Shown here in pieces: positions 1 through 11,317 of a stretch of 64,000 bases of DNA (positions are counted from its first letter, which is position 1; the number at the start of each line of letters is the position of its first letter). The notes below the pieces were generated by a model. It was not told the DNA's origin, searched no databases, and saw nothing but the letters and a program-made list of their open reading frames with translations. The stretch is from Lathyrus oleraceus (lineage: Eukaryota > Streptophyta > Magnoliopsida > Fabales > Fabaceae). The DNA lies in NCBI RefSeq assembly GCF_024323335.1, contig NC_066580.1, positions 86,165,391 through 86,229,390 on the forward strand, given 5' to 3'. The position numbers and the translations under genes are program-made.

Positions 1-1738
1 ATACCAATGCATCCCCAGCTAGTCCCTGTAGATAATTGCCGGATGCTTGCAAATTATCCTCAGCAGATCGCCTTTCATTTACCCTTTTGTTGGTAATGTC
101 TGTTGCTCCCTTTGATTGGTCATCATTATATACCTAGTTTGGTATCCCGATGCCTCTCTTTTCGGTTGATTTATCCTTTATTAACCCAGTAACCGGTTGT
201 GGATAATCTTCCATGCGAGTATATTATTCACGGTCTGCCGGTAATGAATAATATATCTCATGCACTCTTCAGTCGAAGCCTTTTGCGTTTCCCCGGTCGA
301 GTAAGATTCGTTATTTCCCTTTGTGGAGTCGAATATTCTTGTTGTTGGATAATTGCCGGATGCTTGCAATTTATCCTTTGAGTTGTCTTTCGTTTACCCG
401 GATGCTTGGTATCGATTGTCTCTCTCTTTTTGGTTAGTCACCTATTATATACCCAGTAACCGGTATCTCTGGTGTCTTTTCCTTTCGAGTGTATTATTCA
501 CGGTCTGCCGGTAATGAATAATATATCTCATGCGCTCTTTAGTTGGAATCCTTTGTTGATTTTCCCCAACTGAGCAAGATTCGTATTCTTTGTAGAATCG
601 AATAGCCATCCTTTAACCAGTTTGTGTTTTGGATGATGAGTGTTTTGGAAGTGAAATCCAATTCACGTTTTCGGTAGATCACCTATTATATACCCAGTAA
701 CCGGTATCTCTGGTGTTTCTTGCCATGCGAGTGTATTATTCACGGTCTGCCGGTAATGAATAATATGTCTCATGCGCTCTTTGGTTGGAGTCCTTTGTCG
801 ATCTTCCCCAGTCGAGTAAGATTCGCATTCCTTGTGGAATCGAATGTCCATCCTTTAAACAAGTCTGCTGTTCTAGCTTTCTTCAGGGTGATGAGTGTTT
901 TGGAAGTGAAAACCAATTCACGTCTTCGGATTTTATCCTATAAATAACCCAGTAACCGGTTCAGGATAATTTTCCTTTCGAGTATATTATTCACGGTCTG
1001 CCGGTAATGAATAATATGTCTTGTTCACTCTTGGGTCAATCCTTTGTTGCTTTCCCCTCAGAGTAAGATTCATATCCCTTGTGGAATTGAATATCCATCC
1101 TATAAACAAGTTTGCTTATCTAGCTCTCTTCAGGATGATGAGTGTATTGGAAGTGAAATCCAATTCACGCTTTGGTCGGTCACCTATTATATACCCAGTA
1201 ACCGGTATCCTTGGTGTTCCCTCCTTTCTGCTCCCTATTATGACCTCGGTCCCCCTGTGGAGTCAGATTTTCCTGAGTTTGTTACCCTTATGCCTGGTAA
1301 CATCTCGTTTTCTTTGGTGCTTCCTCAGTGAAGTTTTCTTTCTGCTTCCCCCCAGGAGTCAGCTTGTGTCTCTCCAATGGATTTATTTTCCTTTGGAATT
1401 CTTTTCCCCAGTGTGAGTCCTTCACTCCCCAGTGAGTTCTCCAGTCTGTCTTCTGTTTCCTAATCAGAGTCGTGTCTGGTTCACGTTGTGTCAGTCTTGT
1501 TTATCCCCAACTAGAGTCTTGTCAGAGTCTCTGTTCCTGGTGAGTATATCACTCCGATGGATCGTCTTTTCTTCTGTGTGAATCATATTCCCCACAGAGT
1601 TTGTGTCTTTTGCATGCATACATTTGCATCATGAGGTCTCTTAGGGACCAAAATTTGTCTCATTACTGTTATTTAAGTCCATTCTACCGCGTCGAGATGA
1701 AGATTTCTAAACTTCACTTCTCCGGCTAGAATGACCTT
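1..1738 (+). repeat. Ogre E 3' UTR with degenerate ~250-bp tandem repeats
   Basis: Untranslated region upstream of the 3' LTR. The motif ACCCAGTAACCGGT begins at 184, 451, 692, 947 and 1193 (spacings 241-267 bp). Each copy is followed by a second block, TTATTCACGGTCTGCCGGTA, at about 221, 491, 733 and 983. Copies differ by small indels and substitutions, and pyrimidine-rich sequence (1200-1700) separates the last copy from the polypurine tract. Variable tandem repeats in the 3' UTR are a known property of Tat/Ogre elements and a known source of new satellites. Short ORFs here are by-products of the repeats. Confidence 0.85.
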
Positions 1739-1751
1739 AAATAGGGGCATC
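1739..1751 (+). promoter_or_regulatory. polypurine tract of element E
   Basis: AAATAGGGGCATC lies immediately before the LTR start TGTAAGACC. The same AAATAGGGGCATC precedes the LTR of element B on the opposite strand (39760-39772), so it is conserved between independent Ogre copies. The role is priming of plus-strand DNA synthesis. Confidence 0.8.
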
Positions 1752-3068
1752 TGTAAGACCCCAATTTTGGGCCCTAAGATCCCTCATGGCCCACATCATA
1801 TCATATCATGACCTCAAGGATCATTGCATGCCTTTGTCTCCTCCTAGTGGGTAGATTGCCTTATGAGTTGTTTCTTGATCACCAAGCATGCTTTGCATTT
1901 GTATATCTTTGCTTTTCATATGTTTATCATTCAAAAAGTACAAAAATATTGTCAGTCTAACCTTGTTGCTTGCAGTTGAAGCAATCATCAGCAATTAGGT
2001 CAAAGATAGTCAACAGTCAGTCAAAGCAGTGGATGGTGGCCATTCTTGCAGAATTTGGGCACCATGATCAATAATCAAGAGTTCATACAAATTGGGACAT
2101 CATTTGAAATCAAGTTCTCAAGGAATTAGGGTTTGGAATTCATCAGAGCATGGTTCAATCATGCAAAACCCTAGAAGAGTCAACAGAAAGTCAAACTTGG
2201 TCAACTGTGGATTTAATCAGGGCTTTGATGGATGGAATTGATCTGAAGGAGCTCATTCATGCTTATACAAGCCTCATCTATCATGTCCAACCTCATCATG
2301 GAAGAAAATCAAGTAGAATCAGAAAATTTCCAGAAATAGAAAGTGGACCTGTAATTTCAACTGCCAAAAATGGAAACTTCTTGATCCTCAACTTACATCA
2401 TGATACAAGCTTCAAATGAATTTTTGCCCAACATGAAAGTTGAAGGTCTTGTCTTCCCATTTTCAAAAGGTCCAAGAACTCTCAAATCCCATGTGTGGTT
2501 GTCAAGATATGATCAATTCATTTTCACCAATTTTTTGAACTTCAAAGGGGCATATCTCTCAAACCATAAGGCCAAATTTGGTGGGGTTTTTTCCTACAAA
2601 CCACATTTTTCATCCTCTTTCCAAAAATATAAATTTCATTCATCAAAACCCTACCATTCAAAATGGCATTTTTGGACCTTTTTCATTAAAAAGACAAGTT
2701 TGACCAAACTTTGACTTTTTGGTTCTTTGACTTTTTCTTAATTTGACCAATTGGGAAATGTGTTAAATCATATTTGTGACTTGTTCCAATTCCAAACTCA
2801 TGTTCGTATCACCATTACACCACCATTTTGGATTAAAATGCAAAACTTGGAAATATGCAAATGGCTTCAAAAGAGCAAAACAAAGTTGGCAATTAAAGAG
2901 CAGACTTCAAACAGCAATTGGCAAGGGTCAGTAGCAGCCTGTTGTGAGGCCCAAAATCGTGCCAAATTCACACCTCCACTATCCACTTGACCAAAATTAG
3001 CAAATGTGCAATTGTTTTCTTTTGAACTAAGCAAGCTTAGGCATTGGTTTAGCATTGTTAAACAGACA

Positions 3069-3076
3069 ATATAAAG
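3069..3076 (+). promoter_or_regulatory. possible TATA box in LTR of element E
   Basis: ATATAAAG lies in an AT-rich stretch and is followed within 60 bp by pyrimidine-rich CTTCATTTTCTCCTCTC, as expected for a U3/R boundary. No other support was seen, so this is a weak call. Confidence 0.3.
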
Positions 3077-4089
3077 TAAATTTTCTGCCATTTGCCAACC
3101 CTAGTAGCAGCTGAAACCACACAGAAACTTCATTTTCTCCTCTCTTGCAATTTTGCATTTTTGCTCGATTGGGAAAAATCATCAAAGAACTCGAGTAACC
3201 CTCACATCCCTCATTACTTGTATAATCTTTGGAAGCATTTTGCATCCTAAAACCACACCTGTGCAGCCCCTATTTGTTCTGTTTTCCTCAAGCTTCAACA
3301 ATGGTGAAAGGAGATTTGAAGAGCTCCAAGCTTTGCTGAACCAAACAACCTCAAGGATTCAACACTCCAGAGTATTATCTTCATCTGTTTGCACCTGAAT
3401 CACTCAAAGGATCACTGTTTACAACTTGCTTCAAAAACAAGTACACTTTAGTTGCTTTAGTTGCTTGCTTTGCTATTTAGCATTTGCTTTGAGGTATAAA
3501 CCTTTCTTCTTCATGTAGTCTGGAGACCCGGTCTGTTACTTGACCGGGCAAACTGTCTGAAGTCCTCCTTAAGAGGCAATGCCTGTGTGTGTTTAAAATT
3601 GTCCCAAGCAGGAAAAGTCCTTCAAGTAAGGCAATTGGTGGAAGGTAGGGATAAGCAATCTATCCCCCACTATTCAGTGTGTCCTCTCTTTGCTCCCATT
3701 ACATGGTTGAAGCATTGAGATAAAAACCCAAGATCAATCGAGTCAATAATGTGGAAAGAGCTCCATCTTTCTGAGCTCCCACACTTTCTTATATGCTCTC
3801 CCTGATTAGGGATAGAAGCAATGAGGCACACCCCTCATCTCCTATTCATCTGCTTCACCTTAGCCTCTCAATGGCAAGGTTAAGAGCGACATTTACCTAT
3901 TACAGTGGACTTTCATAGTCAAACCCTCTTGTATGAGCCCCCTTGTTTTGGCTATAGAGTGTGCTGTTTGATATTCATTGATTGATTGATTGCTTCATGT
4001 GCACTTGTTTGCCTCTATGTTATGCATTTATCATCATCATCAATTGCCATTAGTGCATGATCATACCATTTGTCTGTGTGACTTCTGTC

Positions 4090-4780
4090 ATTGTTGTTTG
4101 CCCATTGAGGACAGTTGTAAGTCCATTGCTTTGGCATTTGCTCCTATGATATGGAAGGATAGAGTGTAAGACCTCATTGGCCACTCATGTCTCCTGTCTT
4201 ATCTGTTTGTATGTGAGGATACAGTTATAAGTCCCTGTAAGTTGGCATCTGTTATCCTGTGATCATAATGTGATCTGTTTGATGTTGTATGTGAGGTTGC
4301 AGTTATAAGTCCCTGTAAGTTGGCATCTGCTTTCCTGTGATCATAGTTGTTTTATCTGTTTGTATGAGAGGTTGCAATTATAAGTCCCTGTAAGTTGGCA
4401 TTTGCATTCCTGTGATCATATTGTTGCTTTTGTTCTTGTATGTGAGGATCCATTGTAAGTCCCTGTAATGTGGCATTGGTATTCCTATGAACATATCTGT
4501 GGAGTTAACCTAAGTCCAGACAGATTGGCAGTTAACTTTCATTTCTCATTTTTGTTTTCTTCTTAGGAGATTAGTGTAAGTCCATTGAGTGGCATCTGAT
4601 ATCCGTTTCTGTTTTAGGAGACTGGTGTAAATCCATCTATTGGTATCCGGCATCCGCTTTTATTTCTTTGCCTATGGAGATTAGTGTAAGACCATTGAGT
4701 GGCATCTGATATCCCGTTCTGTTTTAGGAGATTGGTATAAGCCTAGTGATTGGCATCCGATATCCGCTTTTCTCTTGCTT
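4090..4780 (+). repeat. two degenerate minisatellite blocks inside the E LTR
   Basis: Block 1 (about 4200-4500) has four units of about 75-78 bp around ATAAGTCCCTGTAAGTTGGC followed by TCCTGTGATCATA. Block 2 (about 4565-4775) has four units of about 50-58 bp of the form GGAGATTAGTGTAAG ... GGCATCTGATATCCG. The blocks share a GTAAGTCC...TGGCAT core, so they may have one origin. Units have diverged by substitutions. Confidence 0.75.
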
Positions 4781-5788
4781 TGTCTTGTTTATTATTATCC
4801 ATTGTCATTCCAAAGGACACACTTGAATCATCCCCCATATGATTTCAAGAAGTGAACCTTCTAAGAAGTTTTACTTTCCATCTTCCTCCATTCATCATTC
4901 ATTACGTCTTAGAACCTTTTCACACATTACCTTTCAAATTTGACATAAGTGTTGTGCAAACTTCTTCATGCTTTTCTAACTAAAAACCTGGACTCAAGTC
5001 CTTGACTTCTTTTTCAAACTCCATTTTCATAATACTTCTTTCAAATCAATTTTAATCATACTCTGACTTCACTTTCATAATCACAATCAATTAACTTCAC
5101 TCATTCACTTGTTTTGGCTTTGTCCATTAATCTTTTCATGCATTAGCCATAGGCTTCAATTATCATTGTGGTTGATGTAAATCTTGCCTATCCTTAGTGA
5201 GTCGACAGTAAGACTTCCGTACTGAAAACAGGGTTAACCCCTCTAGTGCGTCGAAGCTATCCTCGCATGGTGGATGTTGTTTTTGGTCGAGTGTTCTCCC
5301 ATTGATAATGAAAAGCCTCAGTGCTATTGTTTAAAACTGAATCCACCAACTTTTGGAAATCTTTTAGCCGAACTACGGCGTTTTGATCCTTACCTTTGAT
5401 GGAAGGTACGTAGGCAGCGGGTTCATCCGTTCAAACCCAATAACACAAAAATAACTAACTTGTACATTCTTTTCTCATCATCCCAATCATGTTTGCACAA
5501 TACTTATGTCATAACAAATAACAATTTAGTACAACAAGTGTGAAAAGGGCTCCCTAGGAGTACCTAGGACGTAGTGGGTGCCTAACACCTTCCCATTGCG
5601 TAATTTACCCCTTACCCAGAATCTCTGATCTTTTTATTAGTTTTCTACGTGTAAAACTTCTTAGGCTTTTGTTCGCTTTTTAGCCAGTCCTTTGGATAAA
5701 TAAAAGTGCGGTGGCGACTCGAAATTTCAATGTATCCCTTGCTTATGATTTAATCGATAGATCATATAGCGACGAATACACCGCTACA

Positions 5789-6598
5789 GCTACGTGTTAA
5801 CCGGTTAACTCATAGCGTTAATTAGTTAACACTGTGAAAAAGGGAAATTTTCCAATTTCCTTTAATTCTCAGAAACTTCTTCCCTTAAATAACTCCTCTT
5901 TTATTTTCCTTTCCATCTACCATTTTTACCTACCATTTTCACATAACATGATTTTTCAACAACAACCAACATGATATCAACACATAGCATGGATAGGGAG
6001 CATGAACACAACAAGTTCATCACAATTTACACAAACCCTAAACCCCACAAATATAGATTATTTCCCCCAAATGCTAAAACTATCTAAGAACTCACATAGT
6101 AGAAGAAGAAGATGAAGTTGGTGATGATGAAGATAAGATGATGGGGTTGATGAACATGTTCTTCGTGAGTTTTCCATCTTCTTTCTCTTTTCTTCTTCTT
6201 CCTCTTCCTCTTTCTTCTTTCCTTCTCTTTCTCTTCTTTTCCCTTTCTGATATCTCTCACTCTCTCTTACCTACTTATTCTTATCTCTTTTCCTTTCTCT
6301 TTTCTTTTCCACCACACATATACTATATAATATATATAAATGATATATAATATTAAGTAGTATCATAAAATATCTCAATTGGTATTTTATCTTCCAGCAC
6401 CAATTGACCAATTATTAATGTTACCAAAAATGTCCTCTCTTGTAATTATTAATATTGGTCTGTCTCTTTTATTAATAATTAATCTCTTTAGATTTCACTA
6501 GTTACTCTATTGGTCCCAATTGACATAATTTAGAGCACATAGGAGCTCTAATTGTTACAACTAACAAAAGATATAGTACACAGGAATTCAATTGATCT
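5789..6598 (-). repeat. partial 1541-bp monomer between elements E and D
   Basis: Matches the LTR-derived half of the array at 18321-32854, from GCTACGTGTTAACCGG through the pyrimidine-rich tract and ATATATAAATGATATA to AATTCAATTGATCT. The left edge is the insertion site of E (GCTAC) and the right edge that of D (GATCT, 6594-6598). It shows that the array continued leftward before both insertions. The second palindrome of the pair is mutated here (GTTAATTAGTTAAC). Strand is that of the parent LTR. Confidence 0.92.
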
Positions 6599-8017
6599 TG
6601 ATGTGAAAATAGCAAGTGTACTATTTTTCTCACTGTAGTAATAAAAGGGACATTCCCCGTTTGTCGATCTCAAGGACTGCTTGACGATACAGAGTTTATA
6701 GATTGTTTCAATTAGACAAAAGCCTTTGGTTTTTGTGTTGTGGTGTAATTATACTACCAATTGCAAATAAATAAAACAAGTAAAAAGGTTGAACGAGATA
6801 CAAATGAGAGAAGATTGCTAGGGTTCGGTGAATGAAACTTCTTGTAACAGATATAATTTATGACGGATAGAACTATTCCTGTCAAATTAATTCCGGTCCT
6901 CAAGGGTATCTATTCCTAAGTCCTTAGTAATAGACCTTTGATTATGTAACCTAATTACTATGTCCATAAACAATTAGGTTCATACTCAAGCATTCACATA
7001 TCAAGAATTACCGGTCAGATAGAAAATCCCTAGTCCTAGGTTATTTTTACTATCCAAAGTTCTTATCCAGGTCAATGAATAATTGCTGTCCAGCTTACAC
7101 TATTCATAATAATCATCATTCGTTGGTCCGACGAATAACGCATAAAGAACGGCGATAAGAACAAATTAATGGAAAAGAAGAAATAAGCAATACTTTCATA
7201 AACATCAATACTGTCACATTCAGAATCAGGGTCACCCCCTAGCAATGGGGGGTTTAGCTACTCATAAGAAAAGTAAAAACAAAGATTAATATTGTTGTCA
7301 TTACAGAATTTCGTGAGGAATCAATCTTCAATAGTCGGAAAACTCTTGAACATATGAATCCCTTGATCTTCCTTGAGTCTCCAGCTCTTAAAACGCGTAT
7401 ATTTTCTCTCCAAAAATGTCCAACCCCCGGAAAATCGTGGTCTGGCCTCTTAATAGCTATTCAGTTGGATTTTTCCTGAATTTGTGCTCCATACGCGTAA
7501 TGCGCTGTCCCATACGCGTACTGCCTCTTAGGAAACGCGTATTGGGCGTAACACAGCATCTGGTACGCGTATTGCCCAGCCTGTTACGCGTATTGCCCAA
7601 GTTGGTACGCGTATTGCCCAGGCTGGTACGCGTATCACCAGAAGCTTGTATTTTGGCTGAATTTTCCTTCCCTCTGGTCATTTACGTATGGTACGCGTAC
7701 TGGGAAGGTCCATACGCGTATCATATAAGGTCATACGCGTATGGACAGCAGGTTCTCCAAAAATTGACTTTTTCTTCCGTTTTCTTGCTCGGGCTCGATT
7801 TCTCATCTGACGTTTGATCCCCTGAGCTTCCAAACTAGCTTTTTACCTGCTGACATACCAAAAAGTGTAAAATATCCTCAAGAAACTCATCAGTAACAAC
7901 ACACTTAATATCATAGAATTGAGCTTATTTCTAACTAAAAATGCTTCAGTTTACACAGTTTACCTGATTTATTTACGGTTAAATAGTGGAATGTCTAGCA
8001 TAAATGGTGACTGATCA
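6599..8017 (-). repeat. 3' LTR of element D (1419 bp)
   Basis: On the - strand it starts TGATCAGTCACC and ends CACATCA. It is near-identical to 16901-18320. ACGCGTA occurs eleven times between about 7393 and 7741, mostly as TACGCGTA or one-base variants, several in the phrase ACGCGTATTGCCCAG. The right edge abuts a polypurine tract, confirming orientation. Confidence 0.95.
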
Positions 8018-8031
8018 CAACCCCAAACTTA
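8018..8031 (-). promoter_or_regulatory. polypurine tract of element D
   Basis: On the - strand TAAGTTTGGGGTTG runs directly into the LTR start TGATCAG. Three further TAAGTTTGGGG motifs lie upstream in the 3' UTR (8082-8093, 8701-8713, 8735-8746). Confidence 0.85.
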
Positions 8032-8434
8032 GCTTGTTGCTTGTCCTCAAGTAACATCTTATTACCATCAAAAATCATGTCACCCCAAACTTACTGTAAA
8101 ACAGTTCTTACCACAATACTGCTGAAATCTTTCGCACTGGACCTCTTGATGTTTTTCAGGTTTTCTGATTCTTCCACATAGCCAACGAGCTAGAAACTCT
8201 TTCCCTCAGAGATATGACTTTACCTGTCAGCTTATATCACACTCTCACCAAGTCTCTCTGGGTTAAAGTTTTATCACTCTCAAATCACAATATGCAATAT
8301 CAAATCAACAGTTTGAATAAATTCTCTCATCCTATCAACATGTACAATCACACACACTTTTTGAGGTCTTTTAGGGTTGTAACGGGGCTTGGGTTTAGGT
8401 AGGCTATGAAGGTGGAACCTAGGGTTTATGTTTA

Positions 8435-8467
<33 letters not shown>

Positions 8468-9413
8468 GGTTCAGAGTACATGAAATCATTCTCTTACTAC
8501 GTTTCTTTGTTATTATTCCTGTAGGGTTATGCAATCCTCTTTTCCTTTTATTTCTAGTGAATGTAGCATCTTTCAAAAGCTGTTCTTCGCTTTTCTCTTT
8601 CTTTCTTTTGGTTATTATTACTTTTTTTTTTCTTTTTCTTTCTTTTTTTTTTTTTTTTTTTTTTATACGACATTCACTTACTATTCATTGACTACAAAGC
8701 TACCCCAAACTTAAAGGTTGCTATACCAACAGCAACCCCAAACTTAGATAGAAACGTAGATATGAACTCACTTCTCACATACTCTGAACAGGGTAAGATA
8801 GGTCCAGGGTCATGGGTTTAGAAAAAAAAACGGGTATATCAACAATAAATGATTAAAGGCTCAACGGGGTAAAACAATGGATAATAATAATAATAATGGG
8901 ATGGCTAGAAAGGCTCTAGGTGATAACAAAAAACATGCCTCAGTGTGTGTATTCGTACAGCTAATAATAACAAAAGAACGTACGCAAACCAAGATTGATA
9001 AAGACATACCTGATATCGCTCATATGATAATAGGTGTTTGGCTTTTTATGAACTCACCAGGACGGGTTAAGCTGACTTGTTCTATCATACCTCTGAGTTC
9101 ACAGCTCATGCTCGTGGTTCTGATGTTAATCTTAACCAGTGCGTCCAATCATAAACAACAGTATCTAACGTCAGGGGACTGAAAGGGAGGATGCCCAAGT
9201 AGTTGGTGTGAGTGATCGCGAAACCAATAGCCAGACATAGTCACGTATCTAAGGAAATAAACAGGAAAATTGAGATAAACCAAATCACATTCATTAGAAT
9301 TCGCCAACCCATAATAGGTGGTTACATCAAAGCAACAGAAATTAAAACTGCATAACTAAAAATAACCAAAAATTACACAAATAAAACCAAAAGTACAAAA
9401 ACAACAATCAAAG
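8032..9413 (-). other. 3' UTR of element D
   Basis: Non-coding stretch between the second ORF and the 3' LTR. On the - strand it holds two long A tracts (opposite the T runs at about 8440-8467 and 8640-8664) and three extra copies of the polypurine motif. Short plus-strand ORFs here lack any recognizable domain. Confidence 0.75.
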
Positions 9414-10739
9414 TCAATCACTCTGTCCACCGTCCTGCATGTGGGTATCAAAATTAATCATATCTGTCGGGTCCAAAATAGTCTGCCCTCGTGCGAATGC
9501 CGAGATAGGCATCAATGTCTCTGTGTGGCCCGACGGAGACTGCTGCTGCTGAGGTGGTGTCTGATGCGGTGGTTGCTGCGGTGGCTGCTGCGGAATCTCT
9601 CCCCCTATCTGCACTGGCTGGTTCCACCAAGGATAGGTGAACTGGCCAAAATGAGGGGCTGGAGGCGGTCCCGAGAATCTATCTCTGAAGCGCTGTGCCT
9701 CCTCCCACAGATCCGTCTGATGAGTCAGAACTCTCCCTGACAGCCCATACTGAAAACAGAAGTCCTGCATCAAACAAAACTGGGACATCTGCATCCGATA
9801 CTCTCTGGAGTTCTCATCAATCGGAGGAGGCTGAGGTGGCTGTGTTTCTGCTGTAGCCGGCTGAGCCTCCTGCTGCGGAGCACTGGTGCTTCCCTCCCTG
9901 TCTCGTGGTTGCCTCAGAGGGCGGGGCTGATCATCTGTGACCGTCCTCTCTTTCATCCAGTGGGCGTTCAGGGGTGCAGCTGGTCGCAACATCAGCGAAT
10001 CAGAGAAGTCCGGGACACCCGCTTTCTTGCACAGCAGGTAAATCACAGTCGCATGGCCTAAGGATTTCTTAGGCGACTGAGCTATGTCATCCATATCAGC
10101 AGCTATGATTTGTCCAATGTTCACTTGTTTCTGATGCAGGATCTGATGGAGCAGTAAGGCACGTTCGGATATTAATTCTGACCCGCTTCGATTAGTACTC
10201 AGATTGTGATGAATGAAATAGGCCAAAGCCTTCGGAATCGGTGCTAGATCAACCACCATAACCTTTGCAGGAGAGATTTTGGACGTGGGTGCCCAATCGT
10301 GGCCTGGCCTAATCAGTGAATTTTTCATGTCAGCGTAAGGCCAATAGTTTTTGTCCGACCGTTTCATCTCATTAAACGGACAAACGGAATCATAAAACTT
10401 GCATTTCAGCACACTATTGATCGTTCTTCCATCAAATTTAATCGCTGTGCCCCTGACCCATGATACGAACGCTGCATTACCTGTGGGATCGTCTTCGTCA
10501 GATGTTACCCTTAGCGCATTCGCGTAAAACTCCCAGATCAAATCCAGTGAAACCGGTTGGATTTTGTCATTAAAATAGATCAACTTCTGCTTCTTTAGGA
10601 TATTCGTGACCTCTGGATACGTATCATTCTGATACATCCAATGTTTTTCTTCAACCATGCTTCGTCCCTTTATTTGTTCATAACGCTCTGCATGGTGGGT
10701 GGTACGGAAGTTGTTGATCTCGGACGGTGATTGAGACAT
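9414..10739 (-). CDS. second ORF of Athila-like element D (plant retroelement protein, function unknown)
   Basis: Intact 441-aa protein encoded after integrase, on the same strand as gag-pol and 578 bp downstream of it. Residues about 10-260 look like a folded domain with conserved-looking stretches such as FVSWVRGTAI and PIPKALAYFIHHNLS. This resembles the 'putative plant transposon protein' type found in Athila-group elements. The last 150 residues are rich in Pro and Gln (QPPQQPPHQTPPQQQQ) and look disordered. The position is that of the env-like ORF of other Athila elements, but I see no signal peptide or membrane segment, so an envelope role is not supported. The start is the first in-frame ATG, 10 bp after a good 3' splice acceptor, which hints at a spliced message. 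Confidence 0.8.
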   Translation of the reverse strand: MSQSPSEINNFRTTHHAERYEQIKGRSMVEEKHWMYQNDTYPEVTNILKKQKLIYFNDKIQPVSLDLIWEFYANALRVTSDEDDPTGNAAFVSWVRGTAIKFDGRTINSVLKCKFYDSVCPFNEMKRSDKNYWPYADMKNSLIRPGHDWAPTSKISPAKVMVVDLAPIPKALAYFIHHNLSTNRSGSELISERALLLHQILHQKQVNIGQIIAADMDDIAQSPKKSLGHATVIYLLCKKAGVPDFSDSLMLRPAAPLNAHWMKERTVTDDQPRPLRQPRDREGSTSAPQQEAQPATAETQPPQPPPIDENSREYRMQMSQFCLMQDFCFQYGLSGRVLTHQTDLWEEAQRFRDRFSGPPPAPHFGQFTYPWWNQPVQIGGEIPQQPPQQPPHQTPPQQQQSPSGHTETLMPISAFARGQTILDPTDMINFDTHMQDGGQSD

Positions 10740-11317
10740 GATGTTGCTCTGTGGACTGAATGAAAAAGAAGAAACAGAGAAAATTCACAGTAATACGCAG
10801 AAAATATGTAATGAAAAAGTGAGAAAATGAAGTCCGTACGGACAAAAAATATATATACAGCCCCATAAATCAGATACGCGTAAGATACGCTGCAAATACG
10901 CGTATCAGAATGCCTTACGCGTACCTTACGCGTATCACTTTGCCATACGCGTATCATACGCTGCAAAAACAAGTGTAAAAAGTGATCTGCGTAACAGATC
11001 ACGTATCATAAGATGATACGCGTATGGCCTGGTCCCTTACGCGTATCATACGCGTATGCTTCGTCTATACGCGTATCATACGCGTTTCACCAGAGGCATG
11101 CATTTTTGATGACCAATACGCGTATCATAAACCCATACGCGTATTGGCAGGTTCATTTTCAAAATTTTTTCTTTTTGTTTTCTATTAAAATTTTTTCTTT
11201 TCTACATACTAACTGACTCGGCAAAAATAAAACGAAAGAAAGAATCAAACCTCCCTTGGGTTGCCTCCCAAGCAGCGCTTCGTTTAACGTCGCATGGCTC
11301 GACGGGACACCTCATAC
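10740..11317 (-). repeat. inter-ORF region of element D with TACGCGTA palindrome cluster
   Basis: Untranslated spacer between gag-pol and the second ORF. Twelve ACGCGT sites lie in 10875-11146, nearly all in TACGCGTA or TACGCGTATCA context. The same octamer is clustered in both LTRs. Nearest the second ORF, the - strand has a pyrimidine-rich tract followed by CATTCAG and CCACAG (AGs at 10756-10757 and 10749-10750), a plausible splice acceptor. Confidence 0.8.

Larger units (their letters stand above)
1..5788 (+). mobile_element. Ogre-type LTR retrotransposon E, 3' part only
   Basis: The 3' end of a Ty3/gypsy Tat/Ogre element on the + strand; its coding region lies left of the window. Visible parts are a repeat-rich 3' UTR, a polypurine tract, and a complete 3' LTR starting TGTAAGACC and ending GCTACA. 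The base run GCTAC at 5789-5793 follows the LTR. Array monomers read ...TTTTGCTACGTG at the equivalent point, so GCTAC is the expected 5-bp target duplication and the element inserted into the 1541-bp array. The left partner of the duplication is outside the window. Assignment to Ogre rests on LTR length, the TGTAAGACC start shared with element B, and the type of 3' UTR repeats. Confidence 0.85.
1752..5788 (+). repeat. 3' LTR of Ogre element E (4037 bp)
   Basis: Begins TGTAAGACC and ends ACCGCTACA (TG...CA). The start shares TGTAAGA and a following CCCTAAGATCCCTCATGG block with the element B LTRs. The right end carries GTGCGGTGGCGACTC, similar to CACGGTGGCGACTC near the end of the element F LTR. 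It contains degenerate subrepeats (4090-4780) and no convincing long ORF. About 4 kb is normal for Ogre, whose LTRs are among the longest known. Confidence 0.85.

Noticed and set aside
1021..1416. 131-codon ORF in the E 3' UTR
   Set aside because: Pyrimidine-rich sequence with an overlapping 95-codon ORF in another frame; no domain; lies among degenerate repeats.
7416..7817. 133-codon + strand ORF and 74-codon - strand ORF with repeated words (VRVLP..., GNTRT...) in the D LTRs
   Set aside because: Produced by the ACGCGTATTGCCC repeats; both strands are open for the same reason. No domain, and it lies in an LTR.
8428..8691. T-rich ORFs with poly-Phe and poly-Lys
   Set aside because: Low-complexity translation of the A/T tracts in the 3' UTR of D.
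9414..10739. Envelope protein
   Set aside because: Position fits an env-like ORF, but no signal peptide, transmembrane helix or cleavage site is visible.
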